Of a stretch of DNA of 53,389 nt, positions 26,304-35,500 are shown in pieces. Both the position numbers and the translations under genes were made by a program. Source of the DNA: Candidatus Abyssobacteria bacterium SURF_5 (GTDB taxonomy: Bacteria > Abyssobacteria > SURF-5); the NCBI GenBank assembly GCA_003598085.1, contig QZKU01000032.1, positions 1-53,389 of the forward strand. Reading direction: 5' to 3'. Numbering within the stretch: the stretch's first letter is position 1; each line of letters starts with the position of its first letter. The notes under the pieces are model-generated. The model worked only from the letters and a program-made list of their open reading frames with translations, was not told the DNA's origin and did not search any database.

Positions 26304-28836
26304 AGTTGGCGACAAAGAGCTGGTGTGCAACGGCCGATTTCGAGGAAAAATCTCCACACATCCGCTGGAAGGAATTCGCTCGCAAATTTCGGTCTCATCG
26401 CGCGATGATATCACAATTGTGCAGGTGCAATGGAAAATCAAGAAACCCCCTCAGCCGGCGGCCCCGCTTGAATTGCTGAAGGTGGAGCTGACCGACTTTG
26501 TTCCGCGTTCGATGTTCATCTCGGGCAGGCGCTATGAATCCGCCGCTTCCCCGCGTCCGCCCATTCGCGAGAAAGGCTTTCCCTATAATACCTACTACAA
26601 GTTCCGCATACGAACCGCTAACGAGTATGATGCCGCGCTTCATGCAAAGTTGCCGCTTGTGTGCTGGCAGGGGGAGGACTGCGCCTTCTCCATCGTGTTC
26701 CCGAAGTTCGTCGCGCTGAGCAACCGACACTGGCCTGCATTTCTGCAAGTTAGCGGGCCCGGACAGAATGCGTCGTTTTCACTGGTGCTGCCGGATCGAT
26801 TCGAGGTCCAATGCAAACCCTATGGCTGGTTCAGCGCCCAATCATCCACCGAGCGGTACACATTGAATCTTTCCAATGAGCATCTTATTGAGGTTTCGGT
26901 GGCTTTCCTCGCCGCGACCGGTTGGCCTGAATGTGTGCGCAAGGCTGCAGATTTCCTTTTTCCGGCGGAAGAGGCGGAGAAAGTGGAAACCGGCCCAATT
27001 GTCGGCCTCTTGGAGAGAACCTTGCATTTCTACGGACGGACCTGGGACAACACGAATAAGACGCATGTGCATCTGCCGATCAAGAATTTCCCCGAGTTCG
27101 AGTCAATTGAATACAAGCATTCGCACATTACCGATGATTTCACCAAACTGGTTCTGTATCGAAGGCTGATCAATGCCGGATGGCAAAACCTGCTGACGCG
27201 CGAACGGGAGCTTTTGCAGAAAATCAAGGGCGGCGATTATCTCCTCACGTCCGACGGGGATTCCATTTGGCATAGTACGACCTACTTCAACGGGAGCGTC
27301 CTCGAAGCATTCACCCACCATGGAACGGGCTTTGTGGGATTTCCCGGCGGGGTGGCGACAAATGTGCGTCGCCTGTGCGAATACGCCGCGCTTTCAGGCG
27401 ACAAAGCACTTGTGCGAATCGCCGAATCCGGAGCGCAGTGGTTGCGGCGACTCGAGCGGCAGGATGGCTCGTGGCCGGCGGTCTTTCGAAAGGACGGAGA
27501 AGAAGATGGCGGCTGCATCGCGAGCACTGCCGAATGCGCATGCGCGCTGCTGGCGGCGTACCGGCTGGTTGAGAAGCAGGAGTATCTTACAGCAGCCGAA
27601 TCGGCTGTTCGTTACATTAATCGCGATGAGAGTTTCTTTGAGTGCAGGCAGTATCTTCGCGATGTCGGCGCAAACGAGGCCGACGGCATTACTGCCGAGG
27701 CCTGCATCCACGCAAATCTGGATTTGTTTGCGGCAACCGGGGAAAGACAGTTTCTCGAGCAGGCGGAGAAATGGGGGTGCTACTCACTTCAGTGGGTGCG
27801 GCCGTTTCATCTGCATAAGGGAGATGGCCCGGCTTTTGATGGGCTCTCACGCTCGATCACTCCGCGCGTCGACGTCTGGGGAGGGCTTCTTATTGGGCGG
27901 GCCCTGATCCGGCTGGGGCGCGTGTCCGGTGAGCGGGGGTGGGAGAGCCATGCATGGAGGCTTTTTGGACAAACGGTCAACCTGCAAGAACGCGATGGTG
28001 GCTTGTGCGAGACATGGTTTTATGACTTCCCTGAGGGAATCGAGAGCATACACATAGAACCGACTTTTGTCACCGACGCCTTCGTGGAATTTATGCTGGA
28101 TGCAACAGGCGGCGAGCAAATTGCCAACGAGTTGTCATTGCGAAAGAGGCTTCTCGAGAAAAGCTTCCCGCTGCTGCAGCCGATCGCCCCGATACAGAAC
28201 CTGGTTGCTCTTTCGAAAACAGAGCCGGAATTTATCGTCGACAGAAGACTCCGGCTGGCGCCGGCATTCAGCGGCCTTATGAGCACGGGGGGCAAGCTGC
28301 GCCGTTTCCTTTATAGAAAATTTCGCACAAAGCCTTTGCGCCCGGCGCTCAAAATTGTGCCGGCGCTGAAGATCCTCCTGAGCAGACACCGCGTTCATCC
28401 GCCATCAGCGGAGCTACAGCCGGCCGATCACATCAAGATCAAACATGCACGAGCCGAACATTTCGGTATCGGCCGTCAGCGCTTCGTTTATTCATCTGAT
28501 TCTTGTACGATCATCCTGTCGATAGACGCTGCGGGAATGAATGATCGGGGTTTGCCGGGCAACGATATCGGATTTGCAATTGAAATGCTCGCCGGCGATG
28601 CTTCGGTCGAACAGGTGCGGATCGACCTGAGCGGCGATTATACGGTAAAATCCATTTCAAAAGACGGCGTGATCGTCTTCGCCGGAGGAACAGACTACAG
28701 CATGCGAATCATGGGCGGCTCGATTGACGGGTTCCTTCAACAGGAAAAGCGGCTCGCCTTCGATATCAGCTTGAGCGCGAACTGGAACTTTTTCGGAAAA
28801 TACCTGCTGCGGATGCGTGTCGAACGCATGCAGTAG
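26287..28836 (+). CDS. large protein with alpha/alpha-toroid-like core, function unknown
   Basis: I cannot name this 849-residue protein. It has no signal peptide and no membrane helix, so it is likely cytoplasmic. The N-terminal 200-250 residues look beta-rich. The middle (about 270-640) has repeated helix-pair units such as TAECACALLAAYRLVEKQEYL and TAEACIHANLDLFAATGERQFL, with acidic and aromatic residues (DGDSIWHS, QDGSWPAVF, DGGLCETWF) as in alpha/alpha-barrel glycosidases, epimerases and lyases. The C-terminus (about 720-849) is again beta-rich. ATG 26287 follows GGAAGAAG. It overlaps the flippase-like gene by 17 bp, so the genes are coupled. A cytoplasmic sugar-modifying enzyme is possible. 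Confidence 0.7.
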   Translation: MYHRIEVGDKELVCNGRFRGKISTHPLEGIRSQISVSSRDDITIVQVQWKIKKPPQPAAPLELLKVELTDFVPRSMFISGRRYESAASPRPPIREKGFPYNTYYKFRIRTANEYDAALHAKLPLVCWQGEDCAFSIVFPKFVALSNRHWPAFLQVSGPGQNASFSLVLPDRFEVQCKPYGWFSAQSSTERYTLNLSNEHLIEVSVAFLAATGWPECVRKAADFLFPAEEAEKVETGPIVGLLERTLHFYGRTWDNTNKTHVHLPIKNFPEFESIEYKHSHITDDFTKLVLYRRLINAGWQNLLTRERELLQKIKGGDYLLTSDGDSIWHSTTYFNGSVLEAFTHHGTGFVGFPGGVATNVRRLCEYAALSGDKALVRIAESGAQWLRRLERQDGSWPAVFRKDGEEDGGCIASTAECACALLAAYRLVEKQEYLTAAESAVRYINRDESFFECRQYLRDVGANEADGITAEACIHANLDLFAATGERQFLEQAEKWGCYSLQWVRPFHLHKGDGPAFDGLSRSITPRVDVWGGLLIGRALIRLGRVSGERGWESHAWRLFGQTVNLQERDGGLCETWFYDFPEGIESIHIEPTFVTDAFVEFMLDATGGEQIANELSLRKRLLEKSFPLLQPIAPIQNLVALSKTEPEFIVDRRLRLAPAFSGLMSTGGKLRRFLYRKFRTKPLRPALKIVPALKILLSRHRVHPPSAELQPADHIKIKHARAEHFGIGRQRFVYSSDSCTIILSIDAAGMNDRGLPGNDIGFAIEMLAGDASVEQVRIDLSGDYTVKSISKDGVIVFAGGTDYSMRIMGGSIDGFLQQEKRLAFDISLSANWNFFGKYLLRMRVERMQ

Positions 28837-28854
28837 TCGCTACGGATTTATTTT

Positions 28855-30036
28855 ATGATCACAGTTTTTCTTCTTGTGCTCGCGGCTGCACTTGGCGAAT
28901 ATGTTCTTTATAACCTGATCATGCTGATTGCCGGCCTCGCGCGTTCGGAGAGAAAATCGTCAGCTTTCACTCCTCCACTGAGCGTTATTATTCCGGTTCA
29001 CAATGAGGAGCGGCATATCCGGCGGAAGCTGGAGAACGTTTTGCAATCCGAGTATCCTCGTGAACGGCTCGAGGTTGTTGTGGTGGATGACGGCTCGACC
29101 GACGGCACTGCGCAGATCGTTCGGGAGTTCGAGCGGGAAGAGGTTGTTCTCATCGAAACGGCCGAGCGTAAAGGGAAAATCACCGCACAGAAAACCGGCT
29201 TTGGGCGCACATCCGCCCCAATTATAGTTATCACCGATGCCACCGTGCTCGCGCCGCCGGATGCCCTGAAAAAGCTCGCGTCTCATTTTGAAGATCCCCG
29301 CGTGGGTGCGGTCTCGACAGCAATGGTCGTACGGAATCGGCGCACCAATTATCTGACGCGAATCGCCCAGTTTCTTTTCGATCTTCAGAATGCGCAAAAA
29401 CTCGGCGAGAGTTCGCTCGACAGCGCCGGCGGACTCTTCGGCCAGTTCTCGCTGGTGCGCCGCGAAGCGATCGGCGATTTCCGGACAGATGTAATCTATG
29501 AGGACCGCGAGTTCGGGATCACGCTCAGGCGGCGCGGCTATCGATGCCGATTCGAACCCTCCGTACAAGCGAGCTATTACGCGGCCGAGTCGCTCGAGGA
29601 TTTCTCGCGTCAGAAGCAACGCAATATCGGAGCAATGACACAATCGATCTTTCGCCACAAGGACATGCTTTTCAACCCGCGCTATGGATGGTATGGATTG
29701 CTCATTTTGCCCGAGTACTCGCTCTTTCGGGTTCTGCGACCCTGCTTGATAATAGCGGGATTTGTCGGAACCTTCCTTTCCGCCCTGGCGGCGGACCCAG
29801 GCGTTCTGGTTCCGCTCCTTATCGGGATGACCGGCATGACCTTCGCATGCTATCTTGCCGGAACAATGCTGCTTGCTCCGCTCGTGCGAGAGCCGGCCCG
29901 TTTTCTGCTGGACGTGCTGACAACGGCGCCCGTCATGGTCCTCATTCTGATTCAATTCGCGATCGGCGGTATTCGGTACCTGCGGGGTGATTTTGATGCA
30001 ATGTGGCAAAGGGTAAAACGGGATCGCGCACTGTGA
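28855..30036 (+). CDS. GT2 glycosyltransferase with membrane segments
   Basis: This 393-residue processive-type GT2 protein has an N-terminal membrane helix (about 1-24), then PLSVIIPVHNEE, VVVVDDGSTDGT and the metal-region segment VITDATV, where the second Asp of the usual D-x-D is replaced. The acid EDREF and the basic motif RQKQRNIGAM correspond to later GT2 motifs. Three or more C-terminal helices follow. Similar enzymes elongate lipid-linked or surface glycans. The next gene begins within or at its stop codon (GTG at 30033 or ATG at 30039). Confidence 0.86.
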   Translation: MITVFLLVLAAALGEYVLYNLIMLIAGLARSERKSSAFTPPLSVIIPVHNEERHIRRKLENVLQSEYPRERLEVVVVDDGSTDGTAQIVREFEREEVVLIETAERKGKITAQKTGFGRTSAPIIVITDATVLAPPDALKKLASHFEDPRVGAVSTAMVVRNRRTNYLTRIAQFLFDLQNAQKLGESSLDSAGGLFGQFSLVRREAIGDFRTDVIYEDREFGITLRRRGYRCRFEPSVQASYYAAESLEDFSRQKQRNIGAMTQSIFRHKDMLFNPRYGWYGLLILPEYSLFRVLRPCLIIAGFVGTFLSALAADPGVLVPLLIGMTGMTFACYLAGTMLLAPLVREPARFLLDVLTTAPVMVLILIQFAIGGIRYLRGDFDAMWQRVKRDRAL

Positions 30037-30038
30037 GC

Positions 30039-31469
30039 ATGAACGTGCTTCTCTTAAATCCGCAGCCCGACAGCGACGTCGTAATCAGCCGCGACCACAT
30101 GGGCGGCTTCGGGTTTGAAATTAAGAGCACCAACATGATCCCGCCGCTGTCACTTGCATATTGCGCGGCCGTAATTGAGAGGGCGGGAATCAAGGTCGAG
30201 ATTCTCGATGCAGTCGCCATGCGATGGCGCCCGGCGCAGGTGCTGGATTGGATCAAGCGGCGCAACTTCAATCTGATCGCGATCAATACCGCCACCCCTT
30301 CTATTGCCGAAGATCTGGCAATTGCAAAAGAAATCAAGCTGCTCTTTCCCGAGAGCCTGCTTGCGCTGCTCGGGCCGCACGTGTCCATTTTTGCAGGCGA
30401 CGCGCTTGAGGCGTCGCAGGCGGATGTGGTTGTCAGGGGCGAGCCGGAGAATACGCTGAACGATGTCGCGCAGGCTCTTGCCTCAGGACGTCCCATTGAC
30501 GATATTGCGGGCCTGACAGTGAGAGATGAGGTTAACATCCGGCGGAACGCCGACCGCCCGCTCATTACGGACCTCGATTCGCTTCCCGTGCCGGCAAGGC
30601 ACCTGCTCCCCATGGAGAAGTACCAGTCTGCCTTTTGGGGAAAGAAGCCGTTCACAACGATGCTTACGAGCAGGGGCTGCTTCTACGGATGCTCGTACTG
30701 TCCCTACCGCATCGGGCACGGCGTCGAGTGGAGGGGGCGCTCGCCGGAGAACGTACTCGCCGAAATCCAGGAGTGCGTTCGGCGATACGGAGTGCGCGAG
30801 ATTCTTTTTCGAGATCCGCTTTTTACGGCTGATAAGGAGAGAGTCTTGCGCATCTGCGAATTGATTGCTCGACGAGATATATCGGTCGACTGGCGGTGCG
30901 AGACACGCGCCGACCTTTTAACTGAAGAGATGGTCGATGCCTTCGCGCGGGCCGGGTGTAAGGGGATCAATTTCGGAGTCGAGTCGGGAAATGAGCAGAT
31001 TCTGGCGTGCGCCGGCAGGAAGCGGATTTCCATTGACCGCCTGGCATCTGTTTTCCAGAGGTGCCGCAAGGCCGGCATCGAAACGCTCGCTTTTTTCATC
31101 ATCGGCCTGCCGGGCGAAACGACGGAGAGCGTGGACGAGACCGTCCGGCTTGCCATTGAATTGCAGCCCGATGCGGCTCAATTCACGGCGGCCACTCCCT
31201 ATCCGGAAACTCCCTACTATGAATACTTGAAACGTGAGGGTCTGCTCAAACAGGACTGGTCACTCTATACCAGCCGCGCACCGGTCGTGGGGACTCATTC
31301 GCTCACTCCCGATCAACTGCGCCGGCTCATCGCTCGCGCGTACCGCACCTTCTATTTCCGTCCACCGTACCTGCTGATGCGAATGAGGAAGCTGACATCG
31401 CCACACGAGGCGCTCAGACTCTACAAAGGGTTTCTCAGCGCACTCCGGTATGCCGGCTTGTCGCGATGA
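30039..31469 (+). CDS. B12-binding radical SAM protein
   Basis: This 476-residue protein has an N-terminal B12-binding Rossmann-like domain (MNVLLLNPQP, then DILDAVA-like strands) and a radical SAM core with the CxxxCxxC cluster motif C214-x3-C218-x2-C221 (SRGCFYGCSYC). The segment GVESGNEQIL is typical of this family. Members methylate or rearrange carbon skeletons, often in lipid, hopanoid or natural-product pathways. The ATG at 30039 and a GTG at 30033 in frame, overlapping the previous stop as GTGA, are both possible. It lies next to two glycosyltransferase genes, so it may modify a lipid or sugar product. Confidence 0.87.
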   Translation: MNVLLLNPQPDSDVVISRDHMGGFGFEIKSTNMIPPLSLAYCAAVIERAGIKVEILDAVAMRWRPAQVLDWIKRRNFNLIAINTATPSIAEDLAIAKEIKLLFPESLLALLGPHVSIFAGDALEASQADVVVRGEPENTLNDVAQALASGRPIDDIAGLTVRDEVNIRRNADRPLITDLDSLPVPARHLLPMEKYQSAFWGKKPFTTMLTSRGCFYGCSYCPYRIGHGVEWRGRSPENVLAEIQECVRRYGVREILFRDPLFTADKERVLRICELIARRDISVDWRCETRADLLTEEMVDAFARAGCKGINFGVESGNEQILACAGRKRISIDRLASVFQRCRKAGIETLAFFIIGLPGETTESVDETVRLAIELQPDAAQFTAATPYPETPYYEYLKREGLLKQDWSLYTSRAPVVGTHSLTPDQLRRLIARAYRTFYFRPPYLLMRMRKLTSPHEALRLYKGFLSALRYAGLSR

Positions 31470-31492
31470 TTTCCTTGCCTGTCCAATTTTGC

Positions 31493-31521
31493 TTGACCTT
31501 ACGCAAACGCTTGTCTATAAT
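31493..31521 (+). promoter_or_regulatory. strong sigma-70 promoter of the zinc-finger/TPR gene
   Basis: TTGACC (31493-31498), 17 bp, perfect TATAAT (31516-31521). It starts about 50 nt before the ATG at 31575, so the following genes form a separate unit from the glycosyltransferase run. Confidence 0.75.
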
Positions 31522-31574
31522 GGACTTTAGAAGATTTCCCGGCGCCGGTAGTACTAAACACACAAGGAACACGA

Positions 31575-33317
31575 ATGGGTACGGATGGAGCCAGGGCTCC
31601 CAAAGATTGGAAGGTCCAAAAAAGCGATGGTAGCCGCCTGGAGCCTGCCAACCTGAGCGTCTTAAGGCATTGGGTCGAGACCGGGCAGATCGAGGCGGAC
31701 GATCTCGTCATCAACGAAGACCTGAGCGACTGGATTCGCGCGGCCGAAGCTCTCGACCTCTTTGATCTTTTCGAGCGACAGGAGCCGGGAGACCGGTCTG
31801 GGGAATCTGCCAGGCAATCGGTGGAATTCGCTGATCTCGAAATCAAGATACCCGATTGCGCATACCATCCCGGCCAACCTGCCGCAGAAATCTGCGTCGG
31901 ATGTGGCAAATTCGTGTGCAAGGAGTGCGGCGAGCGGTTCGAGAGCAAGCTTTACTGCCGGAGATGTCTCGCCGAGAAGCAGGTGGGAGCGGAGCCGGGT
32001 CTGGCTGCAGCCGGTCCCGTAGCACAGATCATTCCCGGCGTTCGTCCGGCGCAACGGGTCAATCGGTTCTCCCTTGCCAGCGTTACCCTCTCGGTCGTCG
32101 CGATCTTGTGCTCATTCTTAATGATCAGTCCAAGATTCAGAATGGCGGCGGCTCCTGCAGTTGGGTTCATTTCCTTTCTCGCGGCGCTTCTGGGCGCCAT
32201 AGGACTTGGCAACCTGAGATCGACACAGCTTTCCTCTCGATCAAAACAGTTCGCATTGTCGGGCCTGCTCGTCGGGCTTTCGTTGCTCATTCTGTCGGTT
32301 ATGGCTATTTCACTTTCAATTCGCCAATTCCGCTCGGGTTCCGCAACATCCATCCGCGGTAATCAGTTGAATTCAATTGCCCCTCAAACCGCGCGGCGCC
32401 AGCCTATCTACTCAAAGCAGATGCAGGAGGAGCGCGATGCCAACTCGCGGCAGCTCCTCGATCAGTTGACGGACCAACTGAATGCCGGCCAGTTGGAGGG
32501 AGCGGTCAGTACTGCCAGAACCTTGGTCGGATTGTATCCGGAAACGGATGCGGCACGGATCACGCAGGAACGCCTCCCGCTGCTCGAGAACGCGCTCGAA
32601 GAGAAGCGGGTGGTGGATCAAGAGAGTCTGCGCGAAAACGAGGAACGTGCGCGCCAAAGACTCGAATATGCGTTAAAGATTTATTCAGACGGCAATCTGA
32701 ACGTCACGATCGACCTTTTGCGGAGTATCGTGGAGAATTTCCCGACTACTGAAACCGCCAAGCTGGCCGAAGCAGAATTGAAAAGAATCGAGGGGCTCCT
32801 GACTAATCAGCGCATGAAGCAAGAAGAGGAAGATGCCTCACGGCTTGCCCGACAGGCAAGGGAGCGCATGGAGATGGAGCGATATGAGGAAGCCGCCGAC
32901 ATCTATCGACGCCTCCTCAACCAATATCCCGCCACTCCGACAGCCGTGGCGGCCCGGGCTGATCTTGCGCAGGCGCAGCTTCTGCTTTCAGATGCGTCGG
33001 AAAGAGAATTTCGAAGAATTCAAAAACAGTCGCCGGACCTCTCCTATGAGGATGTTATCCCTCGACTGCAGGAATTTCTGGCGCAATACCCTTCCAGCGC
33101 CCGCTTTGAGGAAGCAAATCGGATGCTGCAGGATCATCTTACGAACAAGAGCATTGCGGACGGCCTGTACACCTTCGGCAAAACTTATCTGTCGGAGCGG
33201 AAGTACTCATTGGCGCTGGGGCGCTATGATAAGCTGATCAACGAGCATCCTCGAAGCCAATGGACCGCGCAAGCGCGCAAGGATCGAGAGCACGCGCTCG
33301 AAAAGCTTAAGGAATGA
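31575..33317 (+). CDS. GYF-like/zinc-finger/membrane/TPR-like fusion protein
   Basis: I know no single family for the whole 580-residue protein. In order it has an N-terminal GYF_2-like region (about 10-70, with W52 and charged turns), and a B-box-like zinc site (C95, H98, C107, C110, C115, C118, C128, C131). Three membrane helices follow (about 167-184, 192-213 and 227-249), and then a long helical domain (about 275-580). The last region has repeats such as ALKIYSDGNLN, RMEMERYEEAADIYRRLL and LALGRYDKLINEHP, resembling TPR/BamD-like helices. The C-terminus could scaffold a membrane complex. It has its own strong promoter and overlaps the next gene by 4 bp. Confidence 0.72.
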   Translation: MGTDGARAPKDWKVQKSDGSRLEPANLSVLRHWVETGQIEADDLVINEDLSDWIRAAEALDLFDLFERQEPGDRSGESARQSVEFADLEIKIPDCAYHPGQPAAEICVGCGKFVCKECGERFESKLYCRRCLAEKQVGAEPGLAAAGPVAQIIPGVRPAQRVNRFSLASVTLSVVAILCSFLMISPRFRMAAAPAVGFISFLAALLGAIGLGNLRSTQLSSRSKQFALSGLLVGLSLLILSVMAISLSIRQFRSGSATSIRGNQLNSIAPQTARRQPIYSKQMQEERDANSRQLLDQLTDQLNAGQLEGAVSTARTLVGLYPETDAARITQERLPLLENALEEKRVVDQESLRENEERARQRLEYALKIYSDGNLNVTIDLLRSIVENFPTTETAKLAEAELKRIEGLLTNQRMKQEEEDASRLARQARERMEMERYEEAADIYRRLLNQYPATPTAVAARADLAQAQLLLSDASEREFRRIQKQSPDLSYEDVIPRLQEFLAQYPSSARFEEANRMLQDHLTNKSIADGLYTFGKTYLSERKYSLALGRYDKLINEHPRSQWTAQARKDREHALEKLKE

Positions 33318-34879
33318 ACCTGCCAACCGCGAACACCGCAGACCCGGACGTATCGGCTCAACCACGTTCGCCGCATTCATCCGCCCCGAAACTTCTTATC
33401 ATTATCGGTCTGGTCGCAGCATGTCTTCTCATCCTCTATCATTCCCTGCACACGCCAACCTACACCATCGACAGCTATTTTTATCTGTCGAAGGCAAAAC
33501 AGTTCGCCGCCGGGGAGGGTCTCAGGACTTCATGGAACGACGGCATCGACCCGAAATATTTCCCGGGATATTCACTGGCGCTGGCATTATCCTTCTCTCT
33601 GGGAGGCGGCCATGTGCCGGTGCAACTCCTCGTCTATGTGCTGTCGGTTATTTTGTTCATCGCGATATGCAAAGAGATCGGGATGGATACCATCGAGCAA
33701 GCATTATCCTCGACTGCGTTCCTTGCGAACCCGATAGTCATCAAGTGGCATTCGCTCCCAATGGCCGAGGGGACCGCGCTGGCGTTTTCGCTCGCAGCGG
33801 TCCTGGCAATGCTTCGTTCGCTCAAGACAAGAAATTATGTGTTCTATTTCTCCGCTTGGATTCTTGCGGGATTTGCCTTAATAACGCGGGCCGAAGCGGC
33901 ATTCCTCCTGGTCGTTTTCTGTATGCTGCTGTTTCGCAGGCGCCATGAGATACCTTCATCGGCTGCCATGGGAGGCGGGCTTCTCTTTTTCCTTCCGCTC
34001 ATCCTGTATTGGGCTAAATTCAATTTCATGATGGGCTCCGCCCCTGCGTACGTGAATGAGTTCAGATACACGCTAGCCGGCGCCAATATCGTGAAGAACT
34101 TCGTTTACAACATCTATGCACCTTTCGGCCTGATGCATAAATTTTCCCTTGGGGAGGTAAATACTGTGCTTGCGCCGGCAGTTGCGACTGCAGGAGTGAT
34201 ATGGCTTCTGGTTGGCGGAATCCTATTCTTGGGCGGGTTAGTCGCTGCGGTCGCCGGACGCACGGGCTCCGTGGCGCGGGCGTCGGCTATCCTGTTCCTC
34301 CTGTTTGCCGCAATACATTCCCTCTGGTATTACCGATATGAGCGTTTCATGATGTTGGCTCTGCCATTCGCCGCTCTGGTTTGGGCATCGTCTGTCACCG
34401 TTTATGCCCGCCGCTGGAAACAGGACCGCTGGCTGCCCCTCGCTGCGCAGACTCTCATGTTGAGTACAGGTCTTGTTCTTGCGCATCATTTCAGCTCCGT
34501 TCACAGCATCTCTCTGCAAAAAGATGCCGCTCGACTCAATTTTGTCGAAATCGCGCAAGCTGTGGGCGCTTTGAACAAGCCCGAGGAAAAGCCGGTTCTC
34601 ACCGACCTCGGGCCGCACCTTGCGTATTACCTCGATGCGCAAACTTATTTGGACGACGACCACGGTAACTATTGGCAAAGGGCTTTCGCGCCGGAACGTA
34701 CCATCGAATCGCTGAAGAAGCTGGGAATCAAACTGATCGTGACACGGTTGGATTTCGATCGGTGGACAGCAGAACACCATGTCCCCCCTGAAATGAAATT
34801 GCATTTTCAAGAGATCCGCGGCGAAGTCGAAGGAGCAACCATCATCAGATATCTGCCGGCGGATGTCACCGGTTCTTGA
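33314..34879 (+). CDS. GT39/PMT-like multi-pass membrane glycosyltransferase
   Basis: This 521-residue protein has an N-terminal helix (about 27-44), a first loop with the acidic Asp of the family (TYTIDSYFYLSKAKQF), and about ten more hydrophobic segments. It ends in a soluble C-terminal domain (about 400-521). This layout is typical of GT39/PMT_2 and related GT-C transferases that use lipid-linked sugars on the periplasmic side. The start ATG overlaps the end of the preceding gene by 4 bp. Its stop overlaps the tail of the convergent epimerase gene by 14 bp. The sugar donor and acceptor are unknown. Confidence 0.8.
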   Translation: MNLPTANTADPDVSAQPRSPHSSAPKLLIIIGLVAACLLILYHSLHTPTYTIDSYFYLSKAKQFAAGEGLRTSWNDGIDPKYFPGYSLALALSFSLGGGHVPVQLLVYVLSVILFIAICKEIGMDTIEQALSSTAFLANPIVIKWHSLPMAEGTALAFSLAAVLAMLRSLKTRNYVFYFSAWILAGFALITRAEAAFLLVVFCMLLFRRRHEIPSSAAMGGGLLFFLPLILYWAKFNFMMGSAPAYVNEFRYTLAGANIVKNFVYNIYAPFGLMHKFSLGEVNTVLAPAVATAGVIWLLVGGILFLGGLVAAVAGRTGSVARASAILFLLFAAIHSLWYYRYERFMMLALPFAALVWASSVTVYARRWKQDRWLPLAAQTLMLSTGLVLAHHFSSVHSISLQKDAARLNFVEIAQAVGALNKPEEKPVLTDLGPHLAYYLDAQTYLDDDHGNYWQRAFAPERTIESLKKLGIKLIVTRLDFDRWTAEHHVPPEMKLHFQEIRGEVEGATIIRYLPADVTGS

Positions 34880-35315
34880 TCGTCCAGATATCTTCCAGTT
34901 CGCCGATTCCCTTACGCAGTTCGTCGGGGTCTTTTGCGTTATATGGCTCGGTTGGAATGTTAATGAGATAGCTCATCTCGCTGAGACCCATCTGGCCGTG
35001 CCAGACCATCGGCGGGATGATCAGAAGGACGTTCTCTCCGTCATCGCCAAGGATGAACTGATTGTATTCACCCTTCGTCGAACTCTCCGGCCTGTCATCA
35101 TAAAGCCCGATTTTCGCCGTTCCCTTCACCACATGGAAATGGTCGGTCTGCTTCCGGTGACAATGCCAGGCCTTGACAACATTGCGACGGCAACTGGCGA
35201 CATAGATCTGTCCGAATTTATTGTAATGGGGTGAATCTGACCGCAGGATTTCCGTTACGAATCCCCGGTCGTCGGCGTGGCGTACCAGCGGAATCTTTTG
35301 GACCCCTTCAATCAT
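34866..35315 (-). CDS. dTDP-sugar 3,5-epimerase/cupin family protein
   Basis: This 149-residue cupin resembles dTDP-4-dehydrorhamnose 3,5-epimerase-like proteins and FdtA/WxcM-type sugar isomerases. Visible features are DDRGFVTEILR near the start, AWHCHRKQTDHFHVVKGTAKIGL and PPMVWHGQMGL with several His residues. The start at 35315 has GGGAGGAG about 6 nt upstream; a longer in-frame version is not supported. Its own promoter lies at 35368-35396. It is convergent with the GT39-like gene, with a 14-bp overlap of stop regions. A role in making a deoxysugar for the nearby glycosyltransferases is likely but is inference. Confidence 0.82.
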   Translation of the reverse strand: MIEGVQKIPLVRHADDRGFVTEILRSDSPHYNKFGQIYVASCRRNVVKAWHCHRKQTDHFHVVKGTAKIGLYDDRPESSTKGEYNQFILGDDGENVLLIIPPMVWHGQMGLSEMSYLINIPTEPYNAKDPDELRKGIGELEDIWTIKNR

Positions 35316-35367
35316 CTCGCGCTCCTCCCACAGATGGTAGATGCAAGAAACAGGCGAATGATGTTGC

Positions 35368-35396
35368 ATTCTATCAGAGAACGTTGATGAATTCAA
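35368..35396 (-). promoter_or_regulatory. sigma-70 promoter of the epimerase gene
   Basis: The minus strand reads TTGAAT (35391-35396), 17 bp, TAGAAT (35368-35373), with TGA just before the -10 (extended -10). The predicted start is near 35361, about 46 nt before the ATG at 35315. Confidence 0.6.
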
Positions 35397-35500
35397 TCGC
35401 GCAGGAATGCTCCCCTTATTCAGCAAAATCGGTTTCTGCACGAATTCGAAGAAGCCCCTGCCCTGTGATCCCGCATTCGCAAACCAGAATTCCAATGCTT

